Positions 25,484 through 34,874 of a stretch of 63,928 nucleotides of DNA are shown piece by piece. The stretch spans positions 1 to 63,928 of the forward strand of contig JAGQPX010000066.1 in assembly GCA_020426505.1 (NCBI GenBank), read 5' to 3'. A program made the translations under genes and the position numbers. Position 1 is the first letter of the stretch; every line of letters starts with the position of its first letter. Source of the DNA: Planctomycetaceae bacterium. Lineage in GTDB: Bacteria; Planctomycetota; Planctomycetia; Planctomycetales; Planctomycetaceae. Under the pieces are notes generated by a model. It had not been told where the DNA came from. It did not search any database and saw nothing but the letters and a program-made list of their open reading frames with translations.

Positions 25484-28330
25484 ATGTCGAATTTCTTCTC
25501 TAAACGTGATCCCTGGGGTAACGGGCTCGCTCTGTGGGTCTTTGCAGGCATGTTGTTTGGTCTTCCAATCCTGGGAATGGCCATCCTCCAAATCCGGATG
25601 AACAACGATGTGGAGACGTGGCTGCCGAAGCATGACCGGGAAGCTCGTGTCCTGGCGTGGTTCAAGGAGCACTTCCCCGCTGAAGACCGGGTGATGTTGA
25701 CGTGGGACGGCAGTTCGCTTGATGACCCGCGTGTTGATGTGTTGGTGACCAAACTCGTCGGCAAGGTCGACGAGGACGGCGTGCGCCGCAATGGCTCTCC
25801 GTACATCGAGTCGGTCATCACTGCTGACGAGTTGTTGCGAAAGATGATCGGCTACGGGGTCGACCCGGACGAAGCAGCCGATCGCATCACAGGTACGTTG
25901 ATCGGGAGCGGGTTGATCAAGGTGGAGCTGACGGATGCGGGCCGGGTGGATCAGGAGGAGGCGATCAATCACCTGAAAGCGTCGGCCGCCGCTGAACTGG
26001 GAATTCAATTGGACGTCGCGCCCAAGATCGAGCCTCCACAGTCTGCGATTGCCTATGAGACGGAAACGCAACCGGTCTCAATGCTGGACGAGGGCGAGGA
26101 TTCGACTGAGAGCGGTGCGGGAGACTACGAAAGAGATTTCGACTCTCTGGAACGACCGGACTTGCCGTTCAGGGCTCACGACTTCCGCGTGACCTGGGGG
26201 CGGGTGTATCCTTCCCCAGAGCAACTGTCGCAGTTCTCCGCGATGGCACACCGGCTGAGAGGCCCGCCGACAGACAATGAACCCGAGGGACCCTTGCTCA
26301 TCAGGGAGTGCTTCCGTTCCTCGGGGTCACCTGTGGGGATGCTCATTAATCTGTCGGAGGCCGGACGTTCAGACGAATCGGGAGTCGTTCAGGAGATTAA
26401 GAAACTCGCCCGTGAATCAGGGATCACGGAAGAGGAGTTGTATATCGGCGGTCGTGCGGTAACGGCATCTGAACTCAATGAGGCCGTCAAAGACGCCGCT
26501 TGGAATGTAAAGACCGACTCATGGCTGCCGCATCGGCGTTCGGTGATGCTGATGACCGGCGCGGTCGCGATGGGACTGGCGTTCCTGTTTCTCAAGAGCC
26601 TTCGCCTTGGCATTCTGGTGCTCGTAGTCTCGTACTACACCACTGCCGTGGCTCTTGCATTGATTCCGCTCGCTGGCGGAAGCATGAACATGGTGTTGAT
26701 GGTAATGCCGACGTTGCTTCACGTGCTTACGCTGTCAGGAGCCATTCATGTGGCAAATTACTGGAAGCACGCGGCGGCTGAGGACGCGAAGTCCGCGATC
26801 GTGCGTGCGGTCGAGATGGCCAAACAGCCTTGTGCGCTCGCCAGCGTTACCACGGCGATCGGATTGATCTCACTTGTGACTAGTGATCTGGGGCCCGTAC
26901 GCGATTTCGGGTTGTATTCGGCCATCGGCTGTCTGCTGGCGTTTGTGGCAGTACTCTACGTCTTGCCGACACTTCTGCAGATCTGGCCATCCCCCGCATG
27001 CAATCCACAGGAAGTGGACTCCAACCGCTGGGAGTTCTTTGGCGAGCGGATCGTGAATCACTCATTGCTCGTGAGTCTGTCGTGCGTCGCCGTTTTTGCG
27101 GCGTGCACATACGGACTGAGATACTTCAAGACAGAGACCAAGGTCATTCGGTACTTTCCTGAGAACGCGCGGGTTGTTCGGGACGGCATCGCACTCGAAC
27201 AAATGCTCTCAGGGACATCCGGGGTCGAGACAGTTCTGCGGTTCAGTCCGGAAATGCAACAGGAGACGGCGTTCCTTCAGCGGCTGGAGATCGTTCGGGA
27301 GGTCGGACAGGCGATCCGTAACCATCCCGAGATCAGCGGGGTCATGTCTCTGGCGGACTTTCAGCCCGTGACCGAAGCCCCTGCGGACGATGCTCGGACG
27401 TTTACCAAAATCAAATACAATCGGCGATCCTCAGAGATCGAGCGTCGCGTGAAGGAAGCGGAAGAGAGTGGAACGGAAGCCTTCATGGCCGTCGCTCCCG
27501 TTGCCGCCGATCTGGTGAATCCCGGTGATGCGGAACTGAACGAGGCTGGCGAAGAATTGTGGCGAATCACCGGTCAGGCCGGTCTCAACAGCGAGTACCC
27601 GTTTCTTGCGTTGACAAACGAACTTGAGTCCCGTGTGGGTGAGGTTGTCCAGCGATACCCGGGCACGAAATTCGTCATCACCGGGACGGTGCCGTTGTTC
27701 CTGCGAACACAATTGGCCGTACTGGACAGCTTGATGAAAAGCTTTGCGATGGCATTCGCCATCATTGCCTTGGTCATGATTTTCCAGTTGCGAAGTGTCT
27801 CCGCGGGAATCCTCAGCATGCTTCCGAACCTGATGCCGGTGGCGGTTGTTTTCGGGTTGGTCTCGTGGTGCGGCACCAAAGTCGACATCGGCTCGATGCT
27901 GACGGCGTCGGTCGCATTGGGGATTGCCGTCGACGGGACGTTACATCTGCTGACGTGGTTCCGTGACGGGATACTCAAAGGGATGTCGCGGAAGGTGGCG
28001 GTGATAAAGGCGCTCGCTCACTGTGGTCCCGCCATGTGGCAGACGAGTGCAGCAATCGGATTGGGACTTTTGATGCTCTATCCCGCTGACCTGCTAATGA
28101 TCAGCCGGTTTGGATGGTTGATGGCGGCCCTGATCGGAGCGGCCTTATTCGCGGATGTCGTGTTTCTGCCGGCCCTGTTGGCGGGGCCTCTGGGACGACT
28201 CATCGAACGAACGGTTTCTCGTTCCGCGAACGAGTTGTCGGACACCCCGTCTCAGCCGAAAGCATCGGCACCGAAGCCTCATTTCGATGTGACGAAAGAT
28301 CGTGTCGGACGGATGCGACCTGCTGTCTAG
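25484..28330 (+). CDS. MMPL/RND-family membrane transporter
   Basis: The 948-residue product is a single-chain RND protein with two repeats. A first membrane helix (about 10-35) is followed by a large external loop, a five- to six-helix MMPL/sterol-sensing block (about 340-500), a second external loop, and a second helix block (about 720-930) including VALGIAVDGTLHLLTWFRDG. Proteins of this type move lipids or hopanoids to the outer membrane using the proton gradient. The gene lies 270 bases behind the OleA-like gene on the same strand, so it may export that enzyme's product. The start at 25484 (MSNFF) is preferred over 25457. Confidence 0.88.
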   Translation: MSNFFSKRDPWGNGLALWVFAGMLFGLPILGMAILQIRMNNDVETWLPKHDREARVLAWFKEHFPAEDRVMLTWDGSSLDDPRVDVLVTKLVGKVDEDGVRRNGSPYIESVITADELLRKMIGYGVDPDEAADRITGTLIGSGLIKVELTDAGRVDQEEAINHLKASAAAELGIQLDVAPKIEPPQSAIAYETETQPVSMLDEGEDSTESGAGDYERDFDSLERPDLPFRAHDFRVTWGRVYPSPEQLSQFSAMAHRLRGPPTDNEPEGPLLIRECFRSSGSPVGMLINLSEAGRSDESGVVQEIKKLARESGITEEELYIGGRAVTASELNEAVKDAAWNVKTDSWLPHRRSVMLMTGAVAMGLAFLFLKSLRLGILVLVVSYYTTAVALALIPLAGGSMNMVLMVMPTLLHVLTLSGAIHVANYWKHAAAEDAKSAIVRAVEMAKQPCALASVTTAIGLISLVTSDLGPVRDFGLYSAIGCLLAFVAVLYVLPTLLQIWPSPACNPQEVDSNRWEFFGERIVNHSLLVSLSCVAVFAACTYGLRYFKTETKVIRYFPENARVVRDGIALEQMLSGTSGVETVLRFSPEMQQETAFLQRLEIVREVGQAIRNHPEISGVMSLADFQPVTEAPADDARTFTKIKYNRRSSEIERRVKEAEESGTEAFMAVAPVAADLVNPGDAELNEAGEELWRITGQAGLNSEYPFLALTNELESRVGEVVQRYPGTKFVITGTVPLFLRTQLAVLDSLMKSFAMAFAIIALVMIFQLRSVSAGILSMLPNLMPVAVVFGLVSWCGTKVDIGSMLTASVALGIAVDGTLHLLTWFRDGILKGMSRKVAVIKALAHCGPAMWQTSAAIGLGLLMLYPADLLMISRFGWLMAALIGAALFADVVFLPALLAGPLGRLIERTVSRSANELSDTPSQPKASAPKPHFDVTKDRVGRMRPAV

Positions 28331-28414
28331 CCAAGGGAATGTCGCAACAGAGCGTCTGAACGAGGTTTGCGTGTCCGCCGGTATGACGGATTTCGGAGAG
28401 AAACGGATGACCAG

Positions 28415-28443
28415 TCGTCAGCCGACGATTGTCTGCCTATAAT
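28415..28443 (+). promoter_or_regulatory. Putative promoter of the GroES-like gene
   Basis: A perfect TATAAT at 28438-28443, with TCGTCA (four of six matches to TTGACA) 17 bases upstream. No CIRCE-type heat-shock inverted repeat is present in the leader. Confidence 0.5.
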
Positions 28444-28523
28444 GTTGTTGAACGAAGACGAACTTCCCTTCACAACAAACAGAGCCGCGTCTCACCTCGT
28501 GCGGCAGCATGGAGACGAGCATC

Positions 28524-28877
28524 ATGAATGAATTTGTCGAACCACTGGGATCACGGATTCTGATCCGGAAAGACGAGAGCCGTCAGACGACCCGCGGCGG
28601 AATTGTTCTGCCCGATCAGGCGGAGATTCCCACCATCACCGGACGCGTTGTCGAGATCAGCCTTGAGGTCGCGAACGATGATGAGTTTCCGGTCCGCAAA
28701 TACGACAAAGTATTGTTCCATCCGAAGCAGGCCATTCCGGTCGACTTCGAGTCGGACAATCTTCTGTATGTCGTTCCGGTTGAGGATGTGGTTGCTGTCT
28801 TTCGCAAGTCGACTGCCGCGACGACGGCCGGGCAGGACGATGATGTGTCGGCTGAGTTCGATGAAGAGATGGACTGA
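28524..28877 (+). CDS. GroES-like co-chaperonin (divergent)
   Basis: The 117-residue product begins at ATG 28524 with GGAG at 28511-28514. It keeps the GroES beta-barrel pattern: VEPLGSRILIRKDE at the N-terminus, the mobile-loop region TTRGGIVLPDQA (canonical GroES ends this with I-V-L), GRVVEIS, and KYDKVLFHPKQAIPV. It then ends in an acidic, Ala/Thr-rich tail absent from GroES. No groEL is adjacent. It may be one of the extra GroES paralogues of planctomycetes. Confidence 0.82.
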   Translation: MNEFVEPLGSRILIRKDESRQTTRGGIVLPDQAEIPTITGRVVEISLEVANDDEFPVRKYDKVLFHPKQAIPVDFESDNLLYVVPVEDVVAVFRKSTAATTAGQDDDVSAEFDEEMD

Positions 28878-28906
28878 CTCGATTGCCGAGACACCTTGAA
28901 TCCCGC

Positions 28907-29353
28907 ATGGCGGATGCTTCCGAGATGACCGCAGACAGTTTGTCGTTAAGTGTCCGAGGGGCGACGATTGGTGATTTGTCCGCGATTGATGCGTTCATTC
29001 AACCGTTCGTCGCTGAGGGTCGGTTGTTGCCCCGGACAATCGACGAACTTGAGGATTTGCTCCCCACCGGCTTCGTCGCATTGCGTGACGGAGAGGTTGT
29101 CGGGTTCGCAGCGCTGGAGATCTACTCGAAAAAACTTGCAGAGTTGCGGAGTCTCGCCGTCGCGGACAGATGCCGAGGACAGGGCATCGGTCGACGGCTG
29201 GTCGACTCGTGTCTGAACGTCGCGAGAGAGCGGTCGGTGTTTGAGGTGATCGTGATTACCTCGGAGGAGCAGTTCTTTCAGGGCTGCGGATTTGATTTCA
29301 CACTCCCCGGCCAGAAGAAGGCACTCTTCTACAAGACCCGCGACCAGGCTTGA
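28907..29353 (+). CDS. GNAT-family N-acetyltransferase
   Basis: GNAT enzymes transfer an acetyl group from acetyl-CoA. The product (about 148 residues from ATG 28907; a Met at 28925 is also possible) has VRGATIGDLSAIDAFI at the start, a beta-strand pair GFVALRDGEVVGFAALE, and the acetyl-CoA loop ADRCRGQGIGRRLVD. The late FFQGCGFDF and the overall pattern resemble the GNAT domain of N-acetylglutamate synthase (ArgA). Substrate not provable from sequence. Confidence 0.82.
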   Translation: MADASEMTADSLSLSVRGATIGDLSAIDAFIQPFVAEGRLLPRTIDELEDLLPTGFVALRDGEVVGFAALEIYSKKLAELRSLAVADRCRGQGIGRRLVDSCLNVARERSVFEVIVITSEEQFFQGCGFDFTLPGQKKALFYKTRDQA

Positions 29354-29381
29354 TGTCGGTTGGTGTGGGAGTGAGAAAGGA

Positions 29382-29441
29382 GATGTCGCAGCAGCCCCTG
29401 CGACGTTCTGCGTCAAACGACGCGGGAGCTACTGCGACATC
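29382..29441. terminator. Bidirectional hairpin between convergent genes
   Basis: Arms GATGTCGCAGCAG and CTACTGCGACATC pair across an inner hairpin (GCGTC / GACGC). It lies between the GNAT gene and the convergent TadE-like gene and may stop transcription from either side, although no U-tract follows. Confidence 0.55.
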
Positions 29442-29503
29442 CGGTCGACCGCTCGCCGGAAGCAAGCAGGCGGACCACTGATTCGATTGGTTGAGCGAAC
29501 CCG

Positions 29504-29998
29504 TCAGTCGAGGTTGCTGCGGCCCATGCGAAAGCTGATCGTCGCTCGCAGGTCCTGACCGCCGAGATAGTTCCCGGGGATCAGACTGATTTCATCGTAC
29601 GGGACAGTTGCTTCGATGGTGAACATTTCGAGGTAGTTGTCCTCGTCCTGGAGATCAAACGGGGCGCCGGCGTTTGCACCTTCGGCATGGACGATGTTGA
29701 TCGTTACTTCACTGCCGGGAATCCGTGCTGCCGTGAGCATATTTCTGATATCCTGCGTCACCTTCTCATTCGCCGTTTCCCCCGGAGCAAGGACGTTGCT
29801 CCAGTCCTGACTGGCCAATCGTCCTCCCTCCCGGAGGACACCGTAAAGCGTGTTCGAGGCATTCAACGCGTATCCAATTTCAACACTGCCGAGTGTGAGT
29901 GTCAGAAACACGGGAGCCATGATGGCAAATTCAACGACAGCAGCTCCCCGACGACGTTCTGAAGTGAAGTACTTTCGATGGTTGATGAAACGACGCAT
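29504..29998 (-). CDS. TadE-like pseudopilin protein
   Basis: The 164-residue product has a short basic leader, then RRGAAVVEFAIMAPVFLTLTLG, the class IVb pilin-like helix with the conserved Glu, and an external beta domain. TadE-family proteins are minor pilins of tight-adherence (Flp) pili. A second TadE-like gene lies 58 bases upstream on the same strand. The tad secretion ATPase and platform genes are not in this window. Confidence 0.85.
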   Translation of the reverse strand: MRRFINHRKYFTSERRRGAAVVEFAIMAPVFLTLTLGSVEIGYALNASNTLYGVLREGGRLASQDWSNVLAPGETANEKVTQDIRNMLTAARIPGSEVTINIVHAEGANAGAPFDLQDEDNYLEMFTIEATVPYDEISLIPGNYLGGQDLRATISFRMGRSNLD

Positions 29999-30056
29999 GA
30001 TGACACTCGACTAAGGCAATGGGGTAGGCTTGATGTGTTCAAGGTTCCTGAAAAAA

Positions 30057-30536
30057 CTATTCGTGCCGCATGACGGCTTGTCCAGAGAGCGTGATGTTCT
30101 TGATCCAGAAGGGAGGCAGGATGGCAACGTCGTTGTATGGCACCTCGATGCGGACGATGAACAATTCCTTGGATTCGGCGTCCAGCACCTCAATGTCGGG
30201 TAGTGAGGCGTAGTCCAGTCCGGTCGGGTCGAAGCCGGGCGTGTCAAAATCCGAGCCATTCTTGATCATCACGGTCGCATCGCCGGGAGTCACCGCTCCG
30301 CTGATTTTGTCCTGGGCGAGAGTCATCACCTGGGCGGTGGTCTTACCTTCCAACGCGCCCAGTCGGGCGGCTTGTTTGGCTGCCGAGTTCAGCACATCCA
30401 TCACCATGAAGGCGTGGCCCGTCTCCATGAGTCCCGCAAGAAACACGCCGAAGACTGGAAGCACGATCGCCATCTCGACGACTGTTGCTCCATAACGTCG
30501 ACAACGGGATCGAGAGTGTCCTGATCGGCGAAACAT
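30057..30536 (-). CDS. TadE-like pseudopilin protein
   Basis: From ATG 30536 the 159-residue product shows RYGATVVEMAIVLPVFGVFLAG, the same pilin-like helix with its Glu, then a beta-rich external domain ending in NITLSGQAVMRHE. It shares layout but little sequence with the gene at 29504, so the pair is an old duplication or a natural TadE/TadF set. Both should be cleaved at the RR/YGA junction by a prepilin peptidase encoded elsewhere. Confidence 0.85.
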   Translation of the reverse strand: MFRRSGHSRSRCRRYGATVVEMAIVLPVFGVFLAGLMETGHAFMVMDVLNSAAKQAARLGALEGKTTAQVMTLAQDKISGAVTPGDATVMIKNGSDFDTPGFDPTGLDYASLPDIEVLDAESKELFIVRIEVPYNDVAILPPFWIKNITLSGQAVMRHE

Positions 30537-30733
30537 TGTGATGTCCCTGAAAAATCTTCCGGCCCACGTCGTGAATGATTTTCGAGCAGGCACGGTCGGT
30601 TATGCTTCTCGCCAACGGTCCGTGTCGGTCAAGATCGGCCATTCGGGAGGACAACGAGGGAAAGCTGGAGTCAGAGAACAGCGCGTCAGCGATCGAACAA
30701 TCCGCGCTGGTTCTTTATCACTTCAACCGTAGT

Positions 30734-31666
30734 TCAGGATTGGAGACCTGGCGCAGTTTTTTTCGGGAATTCCGGCAGGTCGAGTGCGGTCCGGACGGTG
30801 TCGAGATCTGGCAACGCGTCACGATTGCCGAGGGATCGACACTTAAGACCCGCTGTTGTTACGGCAAAATCAAGCATGACATCGGGCGGAGAACCGGACA
30901 GGCATGCATGGATGATGCCCGCAGTAAACACGTCGCCGGCACCGTTTGTATCGACGATGGGCTCGCCGGTGATCGCAGGTCGATGGATCGTCCTGCCTTC
31001 ACTACACAGCCATGCTCCTTGATCGCCATCGGTGACGGTGACGACGGACGGTCCGTAACTCAAGAGCGACTCAGCACCACGTTCAGGGTTCGCTTCCAGC
31101 AGAAACTCCTGAATGAACCGACGTGGAGCATTCACGACGTCCGCCAGGGACAGAAGCTGTTCGACCCCCGGTTTGGGAGAGCCCGTGTCGAGGCAAACGA
31201 GACCTCCCGCGGCCTTCACTGTTTGTGCGGCGATGAGTGCTTCCCGAGTCGGCCACGCGTCAAGGTGCAGTACATCGCACCCCTCAAGCAACTCCAGCAA
31301 ACGGACGCTCGACAAGTGACCCTCCATCTCCGCCCGCTGCGTGACCGAAGTGCGCGTTCCGGTGTCATGCTCGATCCAGACCTGCGAGAACCCCGTGGAT
31401 GTCTGAGGCATGCGGCAGTCTGAAACAAAAGAGATGCCAGTCCGCGTGAGGTCAGCCTCGATGACATCGCCAAGTGCATCGTCGCCCCACGCACTAATGA
31501 GTTCACACGACCAGCCGAAGCGGACGAGTTGAGTGAGTGCCGTCGGAACCGGTCCCCCCACTTGAATCAGCGAATGGAGCACCGGCTGCTTGGTGTCAAC
31601 GACGGGGTACGCCTCGATCACAACGAGCAGATCGACAACCGTTGTCCCAAGCCCGATGATTTTCAT
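30734..31666 (-). CDS. PfkB-family sugar kinase
   Basis: The 310-residue product belongs to the ribokinase/PfkB family, which phosphorylates sugars, nucleosides or sugar acids with ATP. It starts with IIGLGTTVVDLLVVIEAYP, has QVGGPVPTALTQLVRFGW (sugar-binding GG pair), and the C-terminal signature VDTNGAGDVFTAGI with the catalytic Asp. ATG 31666 fits the family; the frame to 31711 adds a polar extension. Substrate is unknown. Confidence 0.9.
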   Translation of the reverse strand: MKIIGLGTTVVDLLVVIEAYPVVDTKQPVLHSLIQVGGPVPTALTQLVRFGWSCELISAWGDDALGDVIEADLTRTGISFVSDCRMPQTSTGFSQVWIEHDTGTRTSVTQRAEMEGHLSSVRLLELLEGCDVLHLDAWPTREALIAAQTVKAAGGLVCLDTGSPKPGVEQLLSLADVVNAPRRFIQEFLLEANPERGAESLLSYGPSVVTVTDGDQGAWLCSEGRTIHRPAITGEPIVDTNGAGDVFTAGIIHACLSGSPPDVMLDFAVTTAGLKCRSLGNRDALPDLDTVRTALDLPEFPKKTAPGLQS

Positions 31667-31778
31667 CTGTTCTTCAGAATGCTTTGATGTGGTCTGTTGC
31701 TCCCGTCCCAAGCCGATGGATCCGCCATCGTGCAGAGATGTGTTTGGTCACAATCACTCATGCAGCGTTCCGGTTGAG

Positions 31779-31885
31779 AATTCCGGTTGGGTGGCAGGGT
31801 CCGACCAACAGGATGGCCCTGAGATTGTGCGTCCAAAACCCGGGGCCATCCGCTTCGCGTCTGACCCCGTCACCCGAAAATCAAG
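31779..31885. repeat. Dispersed ~107-bp palindromic repeat, copy A
   Basis: It holds the nested palindrome GGGTGGCAGGGTC...GACCCCGTCACCC with an inner GGATGGCCCTG / CGGGGCCATCC. The same sequence lies in opposite orientation at 35645-35751, so the two copies bracket the cytochrome and thioredoxin-fold genes. Confidence 0.9.
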
Positions 31886-31995
31886 ATGGACCAATGCATG
31901 AAGAACGCGTTTGAGCATGATGTCTGATCTTGCATCAACAACCGGGGTCGAAGCTGTCGGCTTGGGATGGGCATGCGATCTCGTGGTCACTCAAT

Positions 31996-34521
31996 TCAAT
32001 CGAGATACAGGAACTCGTTGAGATTGAGTACTGTCAGGCAAAAGTACCGCAGGGAATCGTTGGCAGACATGCCGTGGTCATGCTCCAGTGTGTTCATCAA
32101 GTCGATCCCGCGTTGGACTTCTGCATCCGTCGGCTCGCGTTGGGTGATACGTTGTAGGGCGAGGCGGACTTGTGCCGCTGGCTCGTCGCCGGCCTGTTGC
32201 CTCAGTGACTGTGCGAACACCTCAGCTTGTTTGTTGATGAATGCGCTGTTGAGCATGCCGAGGGCCTGCGTGGGTTGTGTCGTTGCGAAGCGGGCAGGGC
32301 AGGTAACCTCGGTGTTCGCGACGTCGAATGCGGCAAGCAGTGGCACGGGTAATGATCGCTTGGAGTGAATGTAGATGCTGCGGCGAGTGACATCTTCTTC
32401 GGACGACTTGCCCCAGTTTTCACCGGGACGTGACTGACCGGCCAGAATCTCATCAGGAATGACCGGATAGATGCTTGGCCCGAACATCTTGTCAGTGTTC
32501 AGAGTATCGTTAACGGCGAGAATGCTGTCGCGGATCTCCTCCGCCCGCAGTCGACGCATGTCGAACCGCCAGAGGAGATTGTTGTCCGGGTCAGTCTTCG
32601 TCCCGGCAACCTCATCGGTCGCGATCGCCGACATGCGATAGGTGTTTGACATCAGGATGAGTCGATGGATGGCTTTCAGACTCCAACCGCGGTCGACGAA
32701 TTCGGCTGAGAGCCAGTCGAGTAGCTTGGGGTGCGTGGGACGGTCCCCCTGCAGACCGAAGTTGTTCGGCGACCGGACGATGCCCCGTCCAAAGTGCCAC
32801 TGCCAGATGCGGTTGATCATCACGCGCGCAGAGAGCGGATTTTCCGGAGAGACGATCCACTCTGCGAGCGCCCGTCGTCTTCCGGTGCTCTCGCCATGAT
32901 CCGGCGCTTCAATAACCGGGGCTGGCGGAGAGAGAACCGATGGGAAGGCGGGGTTCACTTCATCGCCCTCGATGTGCGGATTGCCTCGCACGAGGACATG
33001 GGTCGGAGGCGCGTCCGGTCCCTGCTCTTTGATCGAAAGCACCTGTGCGAAATGGCCGGGTGGCGACTTCTCCAGTTTCTCTCGTACCTTGCGGAGACTA
33101 TCATACGTCTCGAATTGATCTTTGGTAATGACTTCTCCGGCTCGTCGTTTGAGGATGTCGAAGCGCGAGCTCTGGTCCTGAAAGTCATCCTTCTCGCCGC
33201 CGACGAGATGCTGGGCCGCTTCGGTTTCAATGCCGGCCATCCTCGTCTTGATCTCGTTAAGTTGCTTTTCCCAATCAGTAACCGCCTTTGTTCGTTGCTC
33301 GCGTCCGTCCGGGAGATCAACGTCACGGATCGAAGCCTCAAACACGGTCGCGTCAGCCCGGACTCCGTAGTGCCTGATATTGCGGAAGAATGCAATGAAG
33401 CTGTAATAGTCCTGTTGCGGGATCGGATCGATTTTGTGCTCATGACAGCGGGCACAGTTCATTCGCAGTCCCAGCATGGCTTGCGACGTCGTCGCTGCGA
33501 TGTCATCAAGACCGTCATAGAATGCGAGCAAAGGATCGGCTGGCTCATCATCCCACAACCCGAGACGGTAGTACCCGGTCGCGATCAGCGACTCGGACGT
33601 GACCTCGTCCAGTTCGTCCCCCGCCAGTTGTTCCATGACGAATTGATCATACGGTTTGTCATCGTTGAGGGATTGAATGACATAGTCCCGGTATCGCCAG
33701 ACGAACGGTTTTGGATTGTCTCTCTCAAAGCTGTTGGACTCCGCGTACCGCACGAGGTCCAGCCAGTAGCGAGCCCAGTGCTCGCCATAGTGGGGCGATT
33801 CGAGCAGCCGTTCGATGAGGTTCTCGTAGGCATCGGGCGACTCGTCTGCCACGAACGCGGCGACCTCGTCCGGTGACGGCGGGAGACCGGTGAGGTCGTA
33901 CGTCACCCGACGGATGAGTGTCGTTCGTTCGGCGGGCGGAGCTGGAGACAGACCGGCATCTTCCAGCTTGGCGATAACGAACGAATCGATGGGATTGGCA
34001 ACCCAGGAGGCGTTTTGCACGTCGGGGACATGCGGTCGCTTCACCGGTTGGAAAGACCAGTGGCTCTTCGTTTCCTCGTTCACCTCTGGTGAGTGATGCC
34101 CCTCTTCCGCCGGAGGCTCGTCGGCCACATTGGGCATCGGCAGCCCACGTTCGACCCAACGGCGGAGCAGGGCGATCTGCTCATCCGGCAGTTTCCCACT
34201 GGGAGGCATCTCATATCCATCGTAGTTGACCGCCTGGAGCAGAAGACTGCCATCAATATCCTGCAAGTCGACGGCGGCGCCGCTGTCGCCACCCTTGAGC
34301 AGAGATTCTCGCGACGTCAGCCGCAGTCCACCCTTGGCCTTTTCCCCGGCATGACACTTGTAACAATGCTCTTTCAGCAGCGGTGCGACTTCAGTCGCGA
34401 AGAATTGCAGGTCGTCCGCAGAGAACTCGCTCGCGGCGTCATCCGCTGCTGCCAAGTGCATGTTCGCATTGACAGACAGAATCAGCGCCACAATCATTGT
34501 CGTTCGTCGGATGCACCGCAT
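31996..34521 (-). CDS. Planctomycete cytochrome c / DUF1549 / DUF1553 protein
   Basis: The 841-residue exported protein has a signal peptide (about 1-27). A PSCyt1 domain has the heme site CYKCH at 53-57 and a G-rich RLTSRESLLKGGDSGAA. Next come DUF1549, including SFERDNPKPFVWRYRDYVI, and DUF1553 with MINRIWQWHFGRGIVRSPN. Such proteins are expanded in planctomycetes and sit beside DUF1501 sulfatase-like partners, thought to act in polysaccharide breakdown. No DUF1501 gene follows here. ATG 34521 is taken; the frame open to 34815 is not protein-like. Confidence 0.88.
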   Translation of the reverse strand: MRCIRRTTMIVALILSVNANMHLAAADDAASEFSADDLQFFATEVAPLLKEHCYKCHAGEKAKGGLRLTSRESLLKGGDSGAAVDLQDIDGSLLLQAVNYDGYEMPPSGKLPDEQIALLRRWVERGLPMPNVADEPPAEEGHHSPEVNEETKSHWSFQPVKRPHVPDVQNASWVANPIDSFVIAKLEDAGLSPAPPAERTTLIRRVTYDLTGLPPSPDEVAAFVADESPDAYENLIERLLESPHYGEHWARYWLDLVRYAESNSFERDNPKPFVWRYRDYVIQSLNDDKPYDQFVMEQLAGDELDEVTSESLIATGYYRLGLWDDEPADPLLAFYDGLDDIAATTSQAMLGLRMNCARCHEHKIDPIPQQDYYSFIAFFRNIRHYGVRADATVFEASIRDVDLPDGREQRTKAVTDWEKQLNEIKTRMAGIETEAAQHLVGGEKDDFQDQSSRFDILKRRAGEVITKDQFETYDSLRKVREKLEKSPPGHFAQVLSIKEQGPDAPPTHVLVRGNPHIEGDEVNPAFPSVLSPPAPVIEAPDHGESTGRRRALAEWIVSPENPLSARVMINRIWQWHFGRGIVRSPNNFGLQGDRPTHPKLLDWLSAEFVDRGWSLKAIHRLILMSNTYRMSAIATDEVAGTKTDPDNNLLWRFDMRRLRAEEIRDSILAVNDTLNTDKMFGPSIYPVIPDEILAGQSRPGENWGKSSEEDVTRRSIYIHSKRSLPVPLLAAFDVANTEVTCPARFATTQPTQALGMLNSAFINKQAEVFAQSLRQQAGDEPAAQVRLALQRITQREPTDAEVQRGIDLMNTLEHDHGMSANDSLRYFCLTVLNLNEFLYLD

Positions 34522-34874
34522 GTCTGCGTATTCCTCAGACGTGAGAGTCTTGATGAATCCTTGACTGTACGGGAGATGGCACAGAATGTGCAACTTCTCA
34601 GATTCACGGAAGGAGCCGACCTGCATCGTCTGAGACATGGGTACCAGCAATCCCACGGCAATTTCGAGATTTGTGTAAAAAGCGAGAGCCTGTGGTATCC
34701 GGCCCCCTTTTCGAGGCGGAATCCCGGTGTGTAAGATGTGCCACAGACGATGAGGGGTTGGACCCCAACAATTCAAACTCCGGCCTGTCGCCGGAGGGAC
34801 TTGCCAGTTCGGCAAGGCGAATGAAGAAATTGTGAGCCGTCATTCCGGCGGCCACTCAATCTAACAGGAGAGAG
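34522..34874. other. Divergent intergenic region
   Basis: This 353-base spacer separates the divergent cytochrome and thioredoxin-fold genes and should hold both promoters. The open frames in it are not protein-like. No repeat was found. Confidence 0.45.

Noticed and set aside
28444..28523. CIRCE heat-shock operator before the GroES-like gene
   Set aside because: The inverted repeat TTAGCACTC...GAGTGCTAA is not present.
32731..33876. A 381-codon plus-strand frame
   Set aside because: It is antisense to the DUF1549/DUF1553 gene and its length follows from codon bias on the other strand.
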